A stretch of DNA of 64,000 nt, taken from the NCBI RefSeq assembly GCF_040807025.1, contig NC_090946.1, forward strand, positions 80,536,641 to 80,600,640. The letters are read 5' to 3'. Under the pieces are notes generated by a model. It was not told the DNA's origin. It ran no database searches and worked only from the letters and a program-made list of their open reading frames with translations. Position 1 is the first letter of the stretch; each line of letters opens with the position of its first letter. Position numbers and translations under genes: made by a program. This DNA comes from Struthio camelus (Eukaryota; Chordata; Aves; Struthioniformes; Struthionidae). Positions 48,401 through 60,224 of this stretch are shown here, piece by piece.

Positions 48401-51400
48401 CCCGAGTCCACAAGAAGTACATTCATGTCTTCCAGAGTGCTCTCTGCAGAGCTGTTAGTGTAAACGCCCTTCAGTTGCTTCCTCGTTGCCTGACAGAGAG
48501 GCAACGGGCACAAACTCAAACACAGGAAGTTCCCTCCGAAATTAAGGAAAAACTTCTCTACTGTGAGGGTGACAGAGTAGAACTGGTGGTCCAGTCACAA
48601 CCGGAACAGGTTGCCTAGAAAGGCTGTGGAGTCTCCTTCCTTGGAGGTATGCAAAAGCTGTCTGGACACGCTCTTCAGCTACATGCACTAGGTGATTCTG
48701 CTTGAGCAGGGGGGTTGGACTAGATGATCTCCAGAGGTCCCTTCCAACCTCAACTATTCCGTGATGAGAACCCCCTTGCCACATTCATATCTGATCAAGT
48801 CTCCAGGCACCTCGTCCTGCTGGCAAAGATTTTCCCCTCCTGCCTTTCCCCAACAGGAAAAGACACCTGGGATTCATATGGAGTAGGTTCCTCTTTCCTT
48901 TAGTAGGGGTGCAGAAAAGAATAAAATAACTCTCAAACCACTGCTCACACAGAAACAGTTCTGAGACAGCAGTAAAAAAAAAAACAAAAAACACCCCTGC
49001 AATTCTAAAGCTTAAATATGACTTTAAAAGGTTACATGTATCACAATGCTGTAACAGCTTAAAATCCCAAGAACGTTACAGAGGCCATGGAACACACTCA
49101 TGTATGACGCATCTCTGCGGTACGTTACCTCACACTTACCATCCAAGTTAATCAGTGGCTCTGCATTTTTTGCCGTATTGTCAGCATTTTTAGCACCATC
49201 AGGGGTAGAGTCCTTATACTTATCGGCTGTTGAAATAAGAAGCAAATATAATTATCATTAGGGCTCACGGCAAAAACAACAAGTCAGAAGTTTAGAACCA
49301 AGTGCAGTTTGTGTCACCTGCATTTCTGGCATGTGGCATATGCCAAAGAACGTTACCAGCGCATATGGTGCGGTTTTGGAGCTCCTCTACTAAAGCCCTA
49401 GTAGGTTGCGAATCTAGTGAGCTGTTCTAACAGCTCCCATCTGCACAAGATTTATGTATTCCCAGAGCAGAGTCAGAGCATCCTCCACGCTTGGGCAGGG
49501 CATTACACTCTTGATTAAGGTTCTTCCTACAGTCTTCATCCCAGAAAAGCAAGGCTGAACAATCTGCACCTTGCAGTTCTACTGTTTTTAAAATACAGCA
49601 ATTCAGCTAACACTGGAGGCACTTTCCCTTAACCAGCAGTGCTCACAGTGATTTTTTTAAAATGGGATCAAGAATTACAAATTTCAGTTGCTTCCGATCA
49701 GAGTAGAACATTTCCAGGGGAGGCTTTGTTTTACAGAAGATAGCATTCACATGTGACCCATACGTGTCTTTCAGCCCTTCAGAGAATGGGACCTCTGCTG
49801 GCTCCTCCATCTTCATGCAGCCCTAAGTCAAAGGCAGCCTTCTCCAACATGAGGGACTGAGAACCAGCTCTACAAGCTGCAAGCACTTAGATCCCTTCCT
49901 TGTCCTGGCCAGTGCTCAGCTCTGCAGCAATTAAAGGTAATGGAAAACAGTGCTTTGGCCATTATAAAGTCTCAGCTTAAGAAAACTAAACCTCTGCTGA
50001 CAGTTAACTTTTCCACAACCTTCTGGTTCCCCAGGGCTCAGGGGTTACATCTTGTGTAACATGAGGCAAGAATAACTTATTGGAATCTTAGTACTAAAGA
50101 AAATGCATTTAGTACATTTTAGAATAAGTTCTTATAAAGACAGTCCCACAGGAGAAAGGTATAAATACATACAATGGCTTCTGCTATATCCAGGAATAAG
50201 GTAACAAATGTGAGTATATTGCTGCATTGTTCCAGGGGAGCTGAGCTGAGCTGAAGAGAAACAGCTCATATCTGAATCTGGTGCAAAACCAAGTAGACTA
50301 AGCTATATTTTTTAAAATACATACGTTTTACATTGTCTTAATTTGACAAATACTCTTTAAAAAGGGACAAAATAAGTTCCCCTATCATTGTGAGATACGA
50401 AGTGATTTCAATCATACCGTTATCTCCATACTCAAGCCTAACTGCTAATCCAAGAAGCCAGTCCACTGTTTCTTGTCGTTCTTGCATTTTGAAAGGACAG
50501 TTTACATCTTTCATATACTGCGGAGTAGAAAGAGGAGAAAAATAGATGTTACTGACTGGAAGGAAGTACTTGTATGAATTAGCTGGGAGTGCAGAAGTGT
50601 TTTGTAAACAATTACTTCCCTACAGATCTTAAGGTTGCTAGAAGATAATTACTAGTAAGAAGGAGCATTATTAAGTGTCCTACTGCAGGATCTGATCCAC
50701 CTAAGGCATTTAAGAGCACCCCAATCCACCGCTAACTGGACCCTGCCATTTAATAACAGCACTTGCTCTTTTAACCAGTAAACGAAGCTATTCGCTGTCA
50801 GACTGACAACCAAAGAAAGCAAAGATACTCCTTTCTTTGTTCAATTTACATATTGAGTGGAGGCGAGACTGTCATGCAGTCGCTACTCCAGCACCACCAC
50901 CACTGGAGGGAAAGGGGAACAGGGGCTGGCACAGCACAAGTAGGCAGGAAGAGTTGTTCCCCGCTGTTGGGAAGAGGCACGGGAGGAAGACAAGGTGAGA
51001 AGAACAGTCCGGCCAGGTCAAGAAAGATGACACGGAGCTGCAGTACTACAACACTCGTACTGCTGATACCACAACAGCATCAGCAGCCAGTAGTTCTGAT
51101 ATCACATGTATTTAAAACTCCTAACATTACCCTGACATCAACTTTGGATCTTTTCTTTAGGCTCCCTCCTGCAAAGGTGCCAAATCCAATCCTTCTGGAC
51201 AGCAAACCAGGCAAAAAGTTCCAGTGAAATAAAGACAATTTACATGCAACTAGCATTACGGAGCAGCATTTTCACCTCCTTGCAAGGCTGTTTTTTTAAA
51301 AAGAGGACGTGGGAACCTAGAGGGAAAGCTAGAACAGCTCCATGGTGACTCAAAATGCTCATGAGCACACAGGAGATCACTCACATAACTATGGATTTGT

Positions 51401-53760
51401 GCCAGGCTTCGTGCAAGCAGTGGAAAAATCATCCATCTGAAATCTACTGCAGCTTTTCTGGGCAGCTGCTGTTCTTTCTTTTATATGCTTGCAAAGTCTA
51501 AGACTGCATTAGCCTGATCCATTTTACTTTTGGTACACAAAAACACTAATGCAGAAAAAGCTGTTATTTGTAGTCAATTCTCTTCCTCTATCAAAAGCAG
51601 AATCAATTCAGGTAAGAAACAGACTAAGAAACCAGCTACTGCAAAACCATGTTGAATGAAAATTATGTACAAGAAGTTCTACCATCTTAATATCTGCTAT
51701 AGTTCGGCTTCAATTATACATTTACGTTACGGGAAGTGTAAAAGTTCAGGGAAAGGACAAATATTCACAGTAATTCACATTCTACAACTACAGAAGCTAT
51801 TTATCATTATTTACACAAGACAGCTTCACAGCTTAAATTTGTGCCTGAAACAACAAAATACCTTTTCAAAAGATTTGGGCCAATCATCACTATGTATGTT
51901 CCTTAGGTTCCCTCGGTCTTCAATCTTGTAGTGCCTGATTTTCTGGTCTTCAAGCCAGACAATAAAGTTTCTGAATTCTGTTTCATCTATAGAGAGAAAC
52001 AAAACACACAAGAATCAACAAATATTTCAAGGGCAAAACCCAGCCCTTGAATTCTGATGCATCTCATTCAGTGTTTTACCACAATGAAAGATGCATCTAC
52101 CACTGAAACTGTATTTCAGGATAACCTCTGACCAAAACTCAGCACTATGAGTGTTTTTTTATTTTCAAGTCACCTAATTGTCTATGGTTGACCAACTAAA
52201 CTAAAAGATATCAACCAACAGATTGTTGTTAGGTAAAGAAAGAAAAGTAAAACAATGATATGGAGAAATTCAGTTACTAACCCTGTTGCCTAGACAAACA
52301 TATCACATGTTGCAATAACACCCAGTCTTTTCTAAAGAACAATACACACACATCCCGTGACTCTGCAAAGGTATTTTTTCATTGTTGTTGACTCAACATT
52401 TTACCATTTGGAGTCAGAATTCCACAATACAAAGACCGTGGTCCAAACAATAATGTTAGTACAGGACAAAGTAATTATTTTGCACCTGCTCTTCAGTGAC
52501 AGAATTTATTTCTAGACACAGGAAATCACAGCCCTAGAGTACTACTGCCCCCTCAAAATAAGTGGTAACACTTCGGCATTGGGTGAGTTTTAATATCCTG
52601 AGGCAGTTTCTCCTGCAACTCAGCCTGGGTTAACAATACCATGCTTCCATCAGGAAGAAGAACGTTATTCCTATTCCTCAGCAGCGTCTTCTGAGAGACA
52701 TAAGTGCCCTATTTCTGTTGAATGCACTTTAAGAAACAGACACAGAGTCACAACATGTGCGAAGAAAAGCTTTCACTAAGACACTTAAAGATTAGCAGAA
52801 TTAAGCTTTTTTTTTTTAAGAAGCTAATTACAAAGAAGTTTAGATACACAAGAAAAGATGATGGCAGTAGACAACCTCTTGAAGGAGAAGCCAGTCTACC
52901 TGAATCATTAAAAGGCAGTCTAGGAAAAAGATTGCTTAAAGCATACAATTGATCACACTGGCTAAATACATATTTCATACTGCTCTTTTGAACAACAACA
53001 GAAAATTAAGGTTGCAAGAAAAAAAAAAATCAAAGTATTAACACACATCAACGTATTAAGAGCTAACAAGGTTACCACGCTACTGTTAGTGCACAGAACA
53101 AACCACATTCCTGGGACCAGGCAGGTTCATAGAGCAACTAAGGGTGCGTCCTGCAGGACCGGTGACACCTGCTTCCTGCGTTACGTAAAGGCAAGACGTA
53201 ACGAGGGCAGGCCAAGGACTGCCAGGAGCTTACCTCAGCTTTGCCCCAGGCTACGGGATTCTACCTTTGCTTTTGCTCCGTTTCTACACGATAGTGAAAA
53301 ACCTGCTAGAACCAAGCTACCCACGGGCGACCGCTACAACACCCGGTGGCCCTGAATTTCCCAAGAGAAAGTGAATTTTCCTTGAACGAGAAGCACTGTC
53401 CGCCGTGACCAAAGCGAGCTGCGGCTGAACTCCGACCTCGGGGAGCTGCCTCACACAGGCTGCAAGGCCCGCACCGCACCTCACCAGTTCGCAGCCGCTT
53501 TCACCCTGTTTTTTTTCCCTTCTTTTCCGGCCCCCGGGAGCAGCCCCGCCGCGCAGCAGCCCCACTCCAAGGGGCGAAACGTCGAGGCAACAAGAGCGGG
53601 GAAACAAAAACACCTCTGGGCCCGGGGGCCTAGTGCGGGAGGGAAACGGTTGCTAGCGGGGCCGCGCAAAGGCCCGGTGAAGCCCGCCCAGGCCCTCACC
53701 CCTGCAGTTGAAGCCGGCCGGGTTGTGGTAGTCGAGAGCCGACAGCTTGCGGCGGAACAT
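39309..53760 (-). CDS. RTRAF: RNA transcription, translation and transport factor (RTRAF / C14orf166 / hCLE)
   Basis: Conserved metazoan protein; in mammals it associates with RNA polymerase II, with the RTCB-DDX1-FAM98B tRNA-ligase complex and with kinesin-borne RNA granules, in nucleus and cytoplasm. Joined exons (minus): 53760-53700, 51986-51862, 50517-50418, 49226-49140, 47681-47593, 44840-44772, 40235-40187, 39463-39309. All are GT-AG and phases close: 735 nt, 244 aa, the human length. It starts MFRRKLSALDYHNPAGFNC and ends KTDHRLGKVGR, nearly identical to human along its length. The N-terminal half (residues 1-100) corresponds to the predicted N-terminal domain; residues 150-244 are helical with a leucine-rich stretch (AAQILRLLHIEELRELQTKI) used in complex formation. 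No defect is visible. Introns are AT-richer than neighbouring genes. Confidence 0.97.
40187..40235 (-). CDS. RTRAF: RTRAF exon 7
   Basis: Small exon of 49 nt reading GLPVALEKHILGFDTG between TTTTTAAAG and GTAAGT. Enters in phase 0, leaves in phase 1. Recognised by identity with human GLPVALDKHILGFDTG. Confidence 0.93.
40236..44771. other. RTRAF: RTRAF intron 6 (4.5 kb)
   Basis: AT-rich; contains an A/T-run palindrome-like block at 41140-41170 and an A-run at 43690. No transposon, small RNA or extra exon could be identified by reading. Short open frames here lack conservation features. Confidence 0.5.
44772..44840 (-). CDS. RTRAF: RTRAF exon 6
   Basis: Acceptor TTTCCTAG; 23 codons AIRILVQERLTQDAIAKANQ then SKE. 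Donor GTTCGT is unusual at +3/+4 but is the only in-frame choice. Phase 0-0. Confidence 0.93.
44841..47592. other. RTRAF: RTRAF intron 5 (2.75 kb)
   Basis: AT-rich; a C-run followed by a T-run at 47131-47155 is the only low-complexity tract of note. Nothing else recognised. Confidence 0.5.
47593..47681 (-). CDS. RTRAF: RTRAF exon 5
   Basis: Acceptor ATTTTACAG; reads VNNPDFKAGVMALANLLQIQ and RHDDYLVMLK. Donor GTGAGT, leaves in phase 0. Confidence 0.95.
47682..49139. other. RTRAF: RTRAF intron 4 (1.46 kb)
   Basis: AT-rich sequence carrying one CR1 fragment (48488-48768, opposite to RTRAF transcription) and an A-rich block at 48975-48993. Nothing else recognised. Confidence 0.5.
48488..48768 (+). 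mobile_element. CR1 LINE 3' fragment
   Basis: About 280 bp of the CR1 3' end in plus orientation, antisense to RTRAF within its intron. It matches the 17300-18112 copy at AGGCAACGGGCACAAACT, AACAGGTTGCC and GAGCAGGGGGGTTGGACTAG but differs at many sites and carries a short extra segment near 48585-48603, so it is an older or different CR1 subfamily member. It ends near CCGTGATGAG, the remains of the CR1 tail. Confidence 0.9.
49140..49226 (-). CDS. RTRAF: RTRAF exon 4
   Basis: Reads ADKYKDSTPDGAKNADNTAK and NAEPLINLD between TTTCAACAG and GTAAGT. Phase 1-1. The DSTPDGAKN segment is the most divergent from human in the protein. Confidence 0.95.
49227..50417. other. RTRAF: RTRAF intron 3 (1.2 kb)
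   Basis: AT-rich, no repeat or exon recognised. Confidence 0.5.
50418..50517 (-). CDS. RTRAF: RTRAF exon 3
   Basis: Acceptor ending CTCCGCAG; reads YMKDVNCPFKMQERQETVDW and LLGLAVRLEYGDN. Donor GTATGA, leaves in phase 1. Confidence 0.95.
50518..51861. other. RTRAF: RTRAF intron 2 (1.34 kb)
   Basis: AT-rich, no repeat or exon recognised; 50860-51080 is locally more GC-rich. Confidence 0.5.
51862..51986 (-). CDS. RTRAF: RTRAF exon 2
   Basis: Acceptor TCTCTCTATAG; reads DETEFRNFIVWLEDQKIRHY and NLRNIHSDDWPKSFEK. Donor GTATTT, leaves in phase 0. Confidence 0.96.
51987..53699. other. RTRAF: RTRAF intron 1 (1.7 kb)
   Basis: AT-rich over 51987-53080, with A/T runs near 52808 and 53020. It turns CpG-rich from about 53090 towards exon 1, so the promoter CpG island reaches into the intron. 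Confidence 0.55.
53700..53760 (-). CDS. RTRAF: RTRAF exon 1
   Basis: ATG at 53760-53758; encodes MFRRKLSALDYHNPAGFNCR. Donor GTGAGG, phase 1. Lies inside the CpG-rich promoter block. Confidence 0.95.
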
Positions 53761-54075
53761 GGCGCCGGCACCGAAGCCGGCAGCAACGGCGCCTCCGCTC
53801 AGGCCCGGGCCCAGCCGCTCTTCCGCCCCCTCAGGCCGAAGCGCACAGGAAGGTGCCGCCCCTTCCTTCGCGTTCTGTCCTCCCATTGGCCCTCGCTCGC
53901 CGAGCGGCAGGCGCCGCCGCCAATCAGAGCGTGGAAGGGGGTTGCCGGGAACGAGGGGTATCCGTGCAGCTTTATTGACAGCGCCGGCCGGCCGGATGGG
54001 GACAGGCGGGGGCGGGGCTTGAGCCAGGGGCGGGGCTTGAGCCAGCGGGCGGGGCTTGAGCCAGCGGGCGGGTGG
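53761..54075 (-). promoter_or_regulatory. RTRAF: RTRAF promoter: CCAAT boxes and tandem GC boxes
   Basis: CpG-rich DNA directly upstream of the RTRAF ATG. Two CCAAT-type words occur: ATTGG near 53884-53888 and CCAAT near 53920-53924, in opposite orientations. At 54009-54074 there are about three and a half tandem copies of a 19-20-bp unit GGCGGGGCTTGAGCCAGCG, each with a GGGCGGGG Sp1/KLF-type GC box. No TATA box was seen. The transcription start is inferred to lie in 53761-53880. Confidence 0.6.
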
Positions 54076-55257
54076 GGAAATGGCGGGCGTGTAGGCCGCA
54101 GTGGGCCGTCGTGGGGAGCACTGGGGGGAAGTGGGACATACTGGGGGGGGACTGGGGCTGCCCCACACACCAGGCCGGAGGGCATTTCCCAGGGTGGGGT
54201 TTTTCCCCCGGTTACCACTTTTTTGGGGTGCAAGTGGCTGCCGTCTTCCGTCAGGGGGTTATTGCCCCAATATACGTTGTAGTCGTCGTAGGGTCGCTCT
54301 GGTTTTTGCGATACCTGCGGTTTACGGCGGGGACAAGTTTCTGCGGTAGATGTTTAGGTGGCCAAACCTCCGGGCTAGGAGGTTAGGGTCGGGGGCGACG
54401 AACGCGCGTGGCCCCCCGCCGCGCGCCAGCTGCCGGCCAGCACCTGGTGGAGCCCCATGTTGGCCCGAAGCCCTCCAGCCCTTCTCTCCATCCTCACCAG
54501 GCCTGGGGTGTCGGAGCCGAGGAGCCCGCCCGGCGCGGCACGGCTCGTCCTCCCCAGCCGTGCCGTTTCGTGGCACTCTCCCACCTCTCCGGCCCCGCTG
54601 CCAGGAGCGGCACAGGGCTCCCGGTCCTTCCTCCTCCTCTCCTTCCTCTGCCGCCCCTCAGGACAGAGCCCTTCCCAACCCTTAGCGTGGGGCTTGGGCT
54701 TTGCAGACCTTCCTCATCCCTGATTCAGGGAGGAAGGCTTCCCTCCTTCTCGTTCGCCTTGCAGACAGCCCGCGAGGACCGTCACCCGCCCCATCCCTGC
54801 TCCCACCTCGCTGGCAAATCCCCCCGGGGCCGGCAACCGGCCCCGCGCCGCCCCGCCGGCATCGCACCCGGCCGAAACCAGGGCGCTTTTGCCGGGGTTT
54901 GGCTCGCGCCTCCTCCGCGCCAGCTCGGGAACCGAAGCCAGGGGAGTGGAGGATAAAACCTCCGCTCGAGCCCCGGGGAATCGACAGGGAGGGAGGCGGA
55001 AAGCAGCTGAGCGGTGCCGGTTTCTGGCCCTCGCTCACCCGCCCACAGCCAACGCCTGGCTCGAAGGTGGAAGGTTTGGTAGCCAAAATCCCATCCTTAC
55101 ACCTTGTTCTGCACCCCGCAGGGTCTTCTGCTGAGCGGGGCGCCGCGGACGAGCAGCGAGGTCTTGCACGGGCACCAGCCGTCCCGGCTGCGCCCCGCTT
55201 CCCGCGGCGCCCTTTCCAAAGGACGAGAGACAGGCCGGGCTGAAACGAATCCAAAAT
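54076..55257. other. Sequence between the GNG2 3' end and the RTRAF promoter
   Basis: GC-rich, about 1.2 kb, no exon or repeat recognised. A G-rich patch with GGGGGAAGTGGGA and TGGGGGGGGA words lies at 54115-54160. Confidence 0.45.
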
Positions 55258-55263
55258 TTTATT
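55258..55263 (-). promoter_or_regulatory. GNG2: Candidate distal GNG2 polyadenylation signal
   Basis: TTTATT on plus (AATAAA on minus), about 2.54 kb past the GNG2 stop and just before sequence composition changes. Two further AATAAA words on the minus strand at 55869-55874 and 57533-57538 could give shorter 3'UTR forms. Confidence 0.4.
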
Positions 55264-57800
55264 ATTTCCAACGAGTTACATTGACCACGTGGGATGGGGG
55301 AACGCGCGCTACATCACGACTCCGACTTGCCCCGCGCTGGGGTTTTTTTTTTGTTTTATTTCGGTTTTTTAAGTCCATCCCCCCACCCACCCACCCACAC
55401 ACACGCCAACATGGACATTCGCGCGGCCCCTCTGCCCGAAACCTCCCACCGCGGGTACCGCAGGGCGGCACACTCCCCCCTGCCATGAATTACGTTTGCA
55501 GGGAAAAAAAACAAAAACAAAGAGGAAAAAGTCCCATTTCAGTACTCCAGTACTCTTTTTCTTTAAAAGCCCGGGGGTAGAGATTAACGGCATTTGAGAC
55601 CACGCTGAAAATACAGCATCACTTCGGGGAGGTGATTCACGCTTGTCCAGGGGGGACGCGGTGTGGGCAGGCGCTCGCTCTACTTCGCTAACCAAGGCAT
55701 ATCTGCGCTAATATAAATCCCGGGGCGAAATCTCTGGCAGCGCACCTATGTAAACAACAGCACGGAAATAAAAACCCCGACCAGAAACGTAAAACACCTT
55801 CAATGAGCAGTTTAGGCTAATTCACATATCCCCCTCTATGCTTCTCATGCAGCTTTTTTTTCCCTGTTTTTATTTTTCTTTTCGTAAGAATTCAAGTTGT
55901 AAAACACGCAAGTCGTTTAAAAAATAAAATAAAATAAAATAAATCATTACAAAGCACTTCATGACCGCGCTTGAGAGCGGCGCGGGGGCTCCCCGGCCCT
56001 GCGTTAGGCCGGCGGCGCTTCGCCGGCCGTTGCAGCAAATCGGCGTGAAAAAGGCAAAGGCAAACCGCTCACGGCACGTTTGCGCCTGCGTCGCCGACCC
56101 GGCCGCCCGGCTCGCCGAGCCGCGGGAGAAGGACGGCCAGGCGGGCCGGGGCCGGCTCGGCCCGTCTAGCCTGCTCCCCTCCTATAAACCTTCCCAGGCG
56201 CCCAAAGGGTTAAGAACAAGGTGGGGGCTTCTCTCCAGAAGACTAGAAAAAGAGTATGAAAAGGTAGAAAACCCAAAACGCGCTCGTCACGGGCTAGAAA
56301 GAGCCACCGAGAGGTACCCGGAGACCGTTGCCCTCGTCAACGCGCCTATTATTTTTTAAGCTGATACCTGATGGAGGACGAGAGTTTAACAGGGTTTCGG
56401 CCAACCCTGGAGTAAAGGGTCTCCAAGCGCCCCGGGAGTTTCCACGAGGAGGAAAAACGAGAGCTCCGTCACCACCAAGCGAGAGAGGTCGGCGCGGCCC
56501 GACGCGGGGCTGAGCTCCGCGGCCGCCCCGAGCCAGCGCGCCTTGGCCGGCGGCCGAGGAAACCGAGGCCGGGAACGACCTGCTGCCCGTCGCCTCCCGG
56601 GAAGCCTGCAGCCGGCGCAGCAGAGCCACCTCGGAGCTGCCCGGCCGGAGGTGGTGGCCCGCGTCCCACCGAAAGGCCGGGGAGGGACGCGGCGCCGCCA
56701 CCCCGCACCGAGCGAGCGGCTCCCCGGCGTCGGCGGGGGAAGCGGAGCCGGAGGGCTCCCGGCCCCGACGCCGGCGGCGGGGTGACGCCGTGGCCAGGAG
56801 AAGCGGACGGCAGCAGAGGAGAGGCACGGAGGTGTCGGAGAAAGCCCACCAAGAAGCGGTCGACTCGACTTGCTCGGGTTTCGAGCTACCTCCAGGCGCC
56901 GGGGCGCGGGCTGCCGGCCCCCAGAGCTCACCCTCCCCTCGCGCAGCACGTGTTTCAGGCCCGGCGAAGGCATCGGCTTTCGGGATCGCCTCGGTTTACC
57001 CTCTCTACAGCTTCTCCCACCAGCGCGCGGCCTCAAAACAACAGAGCAGAAAAGGCGGAGCGGCTGCACGCAGCTCACTCCCATGCACTAAACGTCGTCA
57101 CAGAAGTACGAAGCACCCACCACGACACAACGGTTCACTTTTACTTGCAGAGTCGAAGCTACCACGTACAGGACGTCAGAAAGTGGGGTTCGCTCGAACC
57201 GGGCGCCGAGCCGCCGCCGGGGCTGGACGGCGGCCGCACGGCTCCGTTGGCTCCCGCGCGGCAGCCGCTCCAGCCGATCTCTGCGCTACCCTCACGCCAA
57301 AAATTAAAAAGCACAAGACCAAACGTTAAGGAACATTCATAGTAAATCTAGCCTGTTGCTATATATCCGACAAGTTAAATAAAAAGAAAAAAAATCGTAT
57401 TTGGAAAAAACCCGACAACATCATTCCAGTAAGGTTATACACATCCTTAGCAATTTACTTTGCTCAGCACGACTCTAGTGCTTTGGACATGGAACAATCA
57501 AACAAGTTTTGTGAGCAGAAAAGTGACACAGATTTATTCTTTACATATTTTTGTTTTTCTTTCTAGGCAACTCTACAGACTTCAGATCTTTTGCCTCGCA
57601 AGGTAGATCACCTTATTCCCCCAAAGGCGGCCAGGCTCTTTAAACATGCACATCTCCGTAGCTTCCAGGCCGCGTTTTTTACTGATTTTTTTTTTGTTTG
57701 GTTTTGTTTAAATTCTGTGGACTACCAGGTCGTCCCCGTTCCTAAAAACTCTACATCAGTGTTCAGGGTGGCCTGAGCGCCGGTCAGGCTCCTCGCGGGG
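55264..57800 (-). other. GNG2: GNG2 3'UTR (inferred, about 2.5 kb)
   Basis: Continuous sequence from the GNG2 stop to the distal signal. AT-rich blocks at 55480-55960 and 57300-57780 flank a CpG-rich centre (55970-57110). A long 3'UTR is known for mammalian GNG2; extent here is inferred from poly(A) signals. The CpG-rich centre is unusual for a 3'UTR and might have its own role. Confidence 0.45.
55919..55943. repeat. (AAAAT)n microsatellite
   Basis: Five perfect or near-perfect AAAAT/AATAA pentamers in the inferred GNG2 3'UTR. Confidence 0.85.
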
Positions 57801-58517
<717 letters not shown>

Positions 58518-58773
58518 CTAGCTCCGCACGCGGAAAGGCAGCGGGAGCATCCTCCGGCCGCGCTCCCTCGCCTGATCGAGGCTTGAAAAGCGCGGGAGGG
58601 CGGCGGAAGGGAGCAGAGCCGGCGCGGGACGGCGCGTGCCCCGGCCGCGGGCGCTCGAGCCCCGGGGCGAGCGGCACCGCTCGGCCGCCCTCCCCAGCCG
58701 CCGCGGCCCCGCGGAGCGCTCAGAAGTCGTGTTTGGGGGGGGGGGGGAAGGTTTTTTTTGGCTTTGTTTTTAC

Positions 58774-58843
58774 CAGAAGCAGGTCTCTCCGCCGGTTTGT
58801 CGTGTCTCTAGGGGAACGCCTGCTCCTCCTGGACCTTCAGTAC
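58774..58843 (-). other. GNG2: Candidate non-coding GNG2 upstream exon
   Basis: On the minus strand a 70-bp segment starting GTACTGAAGGTCCAGGAGG and ending GACCTGCTTCTG is bounded by a good acceptor (CCTCCTATTTAACAG) and a donor (GTAAAA). It contains no ATG in the sense strand, fitting a 5'UTR exon spliced to the acceptor at 58201. GNG2 is known to have upstream untranslated exons. Support is splice-site shape and position only. Confidence 0.35.
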
Positions 58844-60224
58844 CTGTTAAATAGGAGGGAAAGAAGAAAGGAGAAAAAAAAAAACCGAGACGGGTTAGAG
58901 GGATGGCGCCCGTCGATGCAGCGATAGCACCGTGCACGGCAGCGGGGAAGGCGGCAGCGGCCGGCGAGGCGGACAGACCGCGGGCTAACGGGTAAGGACG
59001 CTATTAGCGTTTCAGGCTGATGAGGTTTATCCAGCGCAGGACACAGGGTACCGTCCCGTCGGGGCTCCGCGCCGCAACGGGATCCCGCAAGAGCGTTTCC
59101 ACGCTCGTCCACGGCGCGGAGGGATCGCGGCTTTTTTACCGCCCGCGTTCGTAGGTTGAAGTCACGTCGAAAAAACAGGCCAAAGCGCTTGCAACGGGCG
59201 GCTGCGCTCCAGCCTGGCTTCGGCGTTTCGCTGCCTGGTACCTACGCGCCCAAAACGTCTAACGTCCCTCTTGCCTCTTCGCTGAGCAAAGAAGGACGAG
59301 CGACGTATTCGAGCGACGTTTTCCGCTTAAACGGAACAGCGAACCGGCCATCCCTTGCCCCCGGCTCCGGGGCACCAAATCCGGGGCCAACTGAGATGCC
59401 TGGGGGCGATCGGGATTGATTCGGCTCGACCCAGACGGGCGCGGGCGCTGCAAGCCCCTGCCCAGCGGGGAGAGATTTGGGTTTAATTGTGGGGGGGTGG
59501 AGGAGGCAAGCGGTGCCGTCTCCTCGATCGCAGCCACGGCCCCGCCTGGGGCAGGAGGCTTAATAGCTCCAAATTACAGGCGTTTCGTTATTTCCGTAAG
59601 CGAGGAAAACGTTACGAGTCGGAGCCGTGCCCGCGGGCTCCGGTCCTGCGGCGTTTTCAGCCCCTTCCCAGTGTCCGACGCGGCGTCTCCAGCGCCGAGA
59701 AGCGGCTCGCAGGCCCGAGAAGTGCCGGCGAATAAATTCATTAACTAAAAGGCGCCAGAGTGGGGAAAAAAACCCGAGCCGGTTTCCATGGAAACCGCTC
59801 CGTGGCCAACATCTCCCAGGGGGCTGGGGCGAGGTGTCGTTCGGGCTCGTTTTGCCCCGATCGGCGGGTTTCGGCACCGATCCGGCGCCTGCCCCGGCCC
59901 CCCTGCAGAAATCAGGGCGGGCTACGAAGCCCCGGCGCTATTGAGCCGCGTTTTACCCCAAAAGCAGCGCCCCGGCAGGAGAGCGCGGGCAGAGCGCGCC
60001 CGCGCGACGGAGGAAACCAGCCTCGGCTGCAGCCCGGCATCCCGCCTCGCTCCTTTTTAAACGGGCTGGTTCCAGGTCGAAACCAACCGTCCTTCCACCG
60101 AGCCCCTCCGGCCCTCCCGTCTCGCGGCGGGAGGCGATTCCCCTCTTCCGCTCTCTGCCACCGAGCACAACTCAGGACGCGCGGAGCCCGGGCGAAGCGC
60201 GAGCATCTTCTCTAGAGCCGCAGG
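58844..60224. other. GC-rich sequence upstream of GNG2, nothing further recognised
   Basis: CpG-rich sequence, probably GNG2 intron or promoter. It has an A-run at 58875 and a perfect GGTTTCCATGGAAACC palindrome (59780-59795, an RFX/X-box-like inverted repeat). No coding exon was recognised. Confidence 0.4.
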
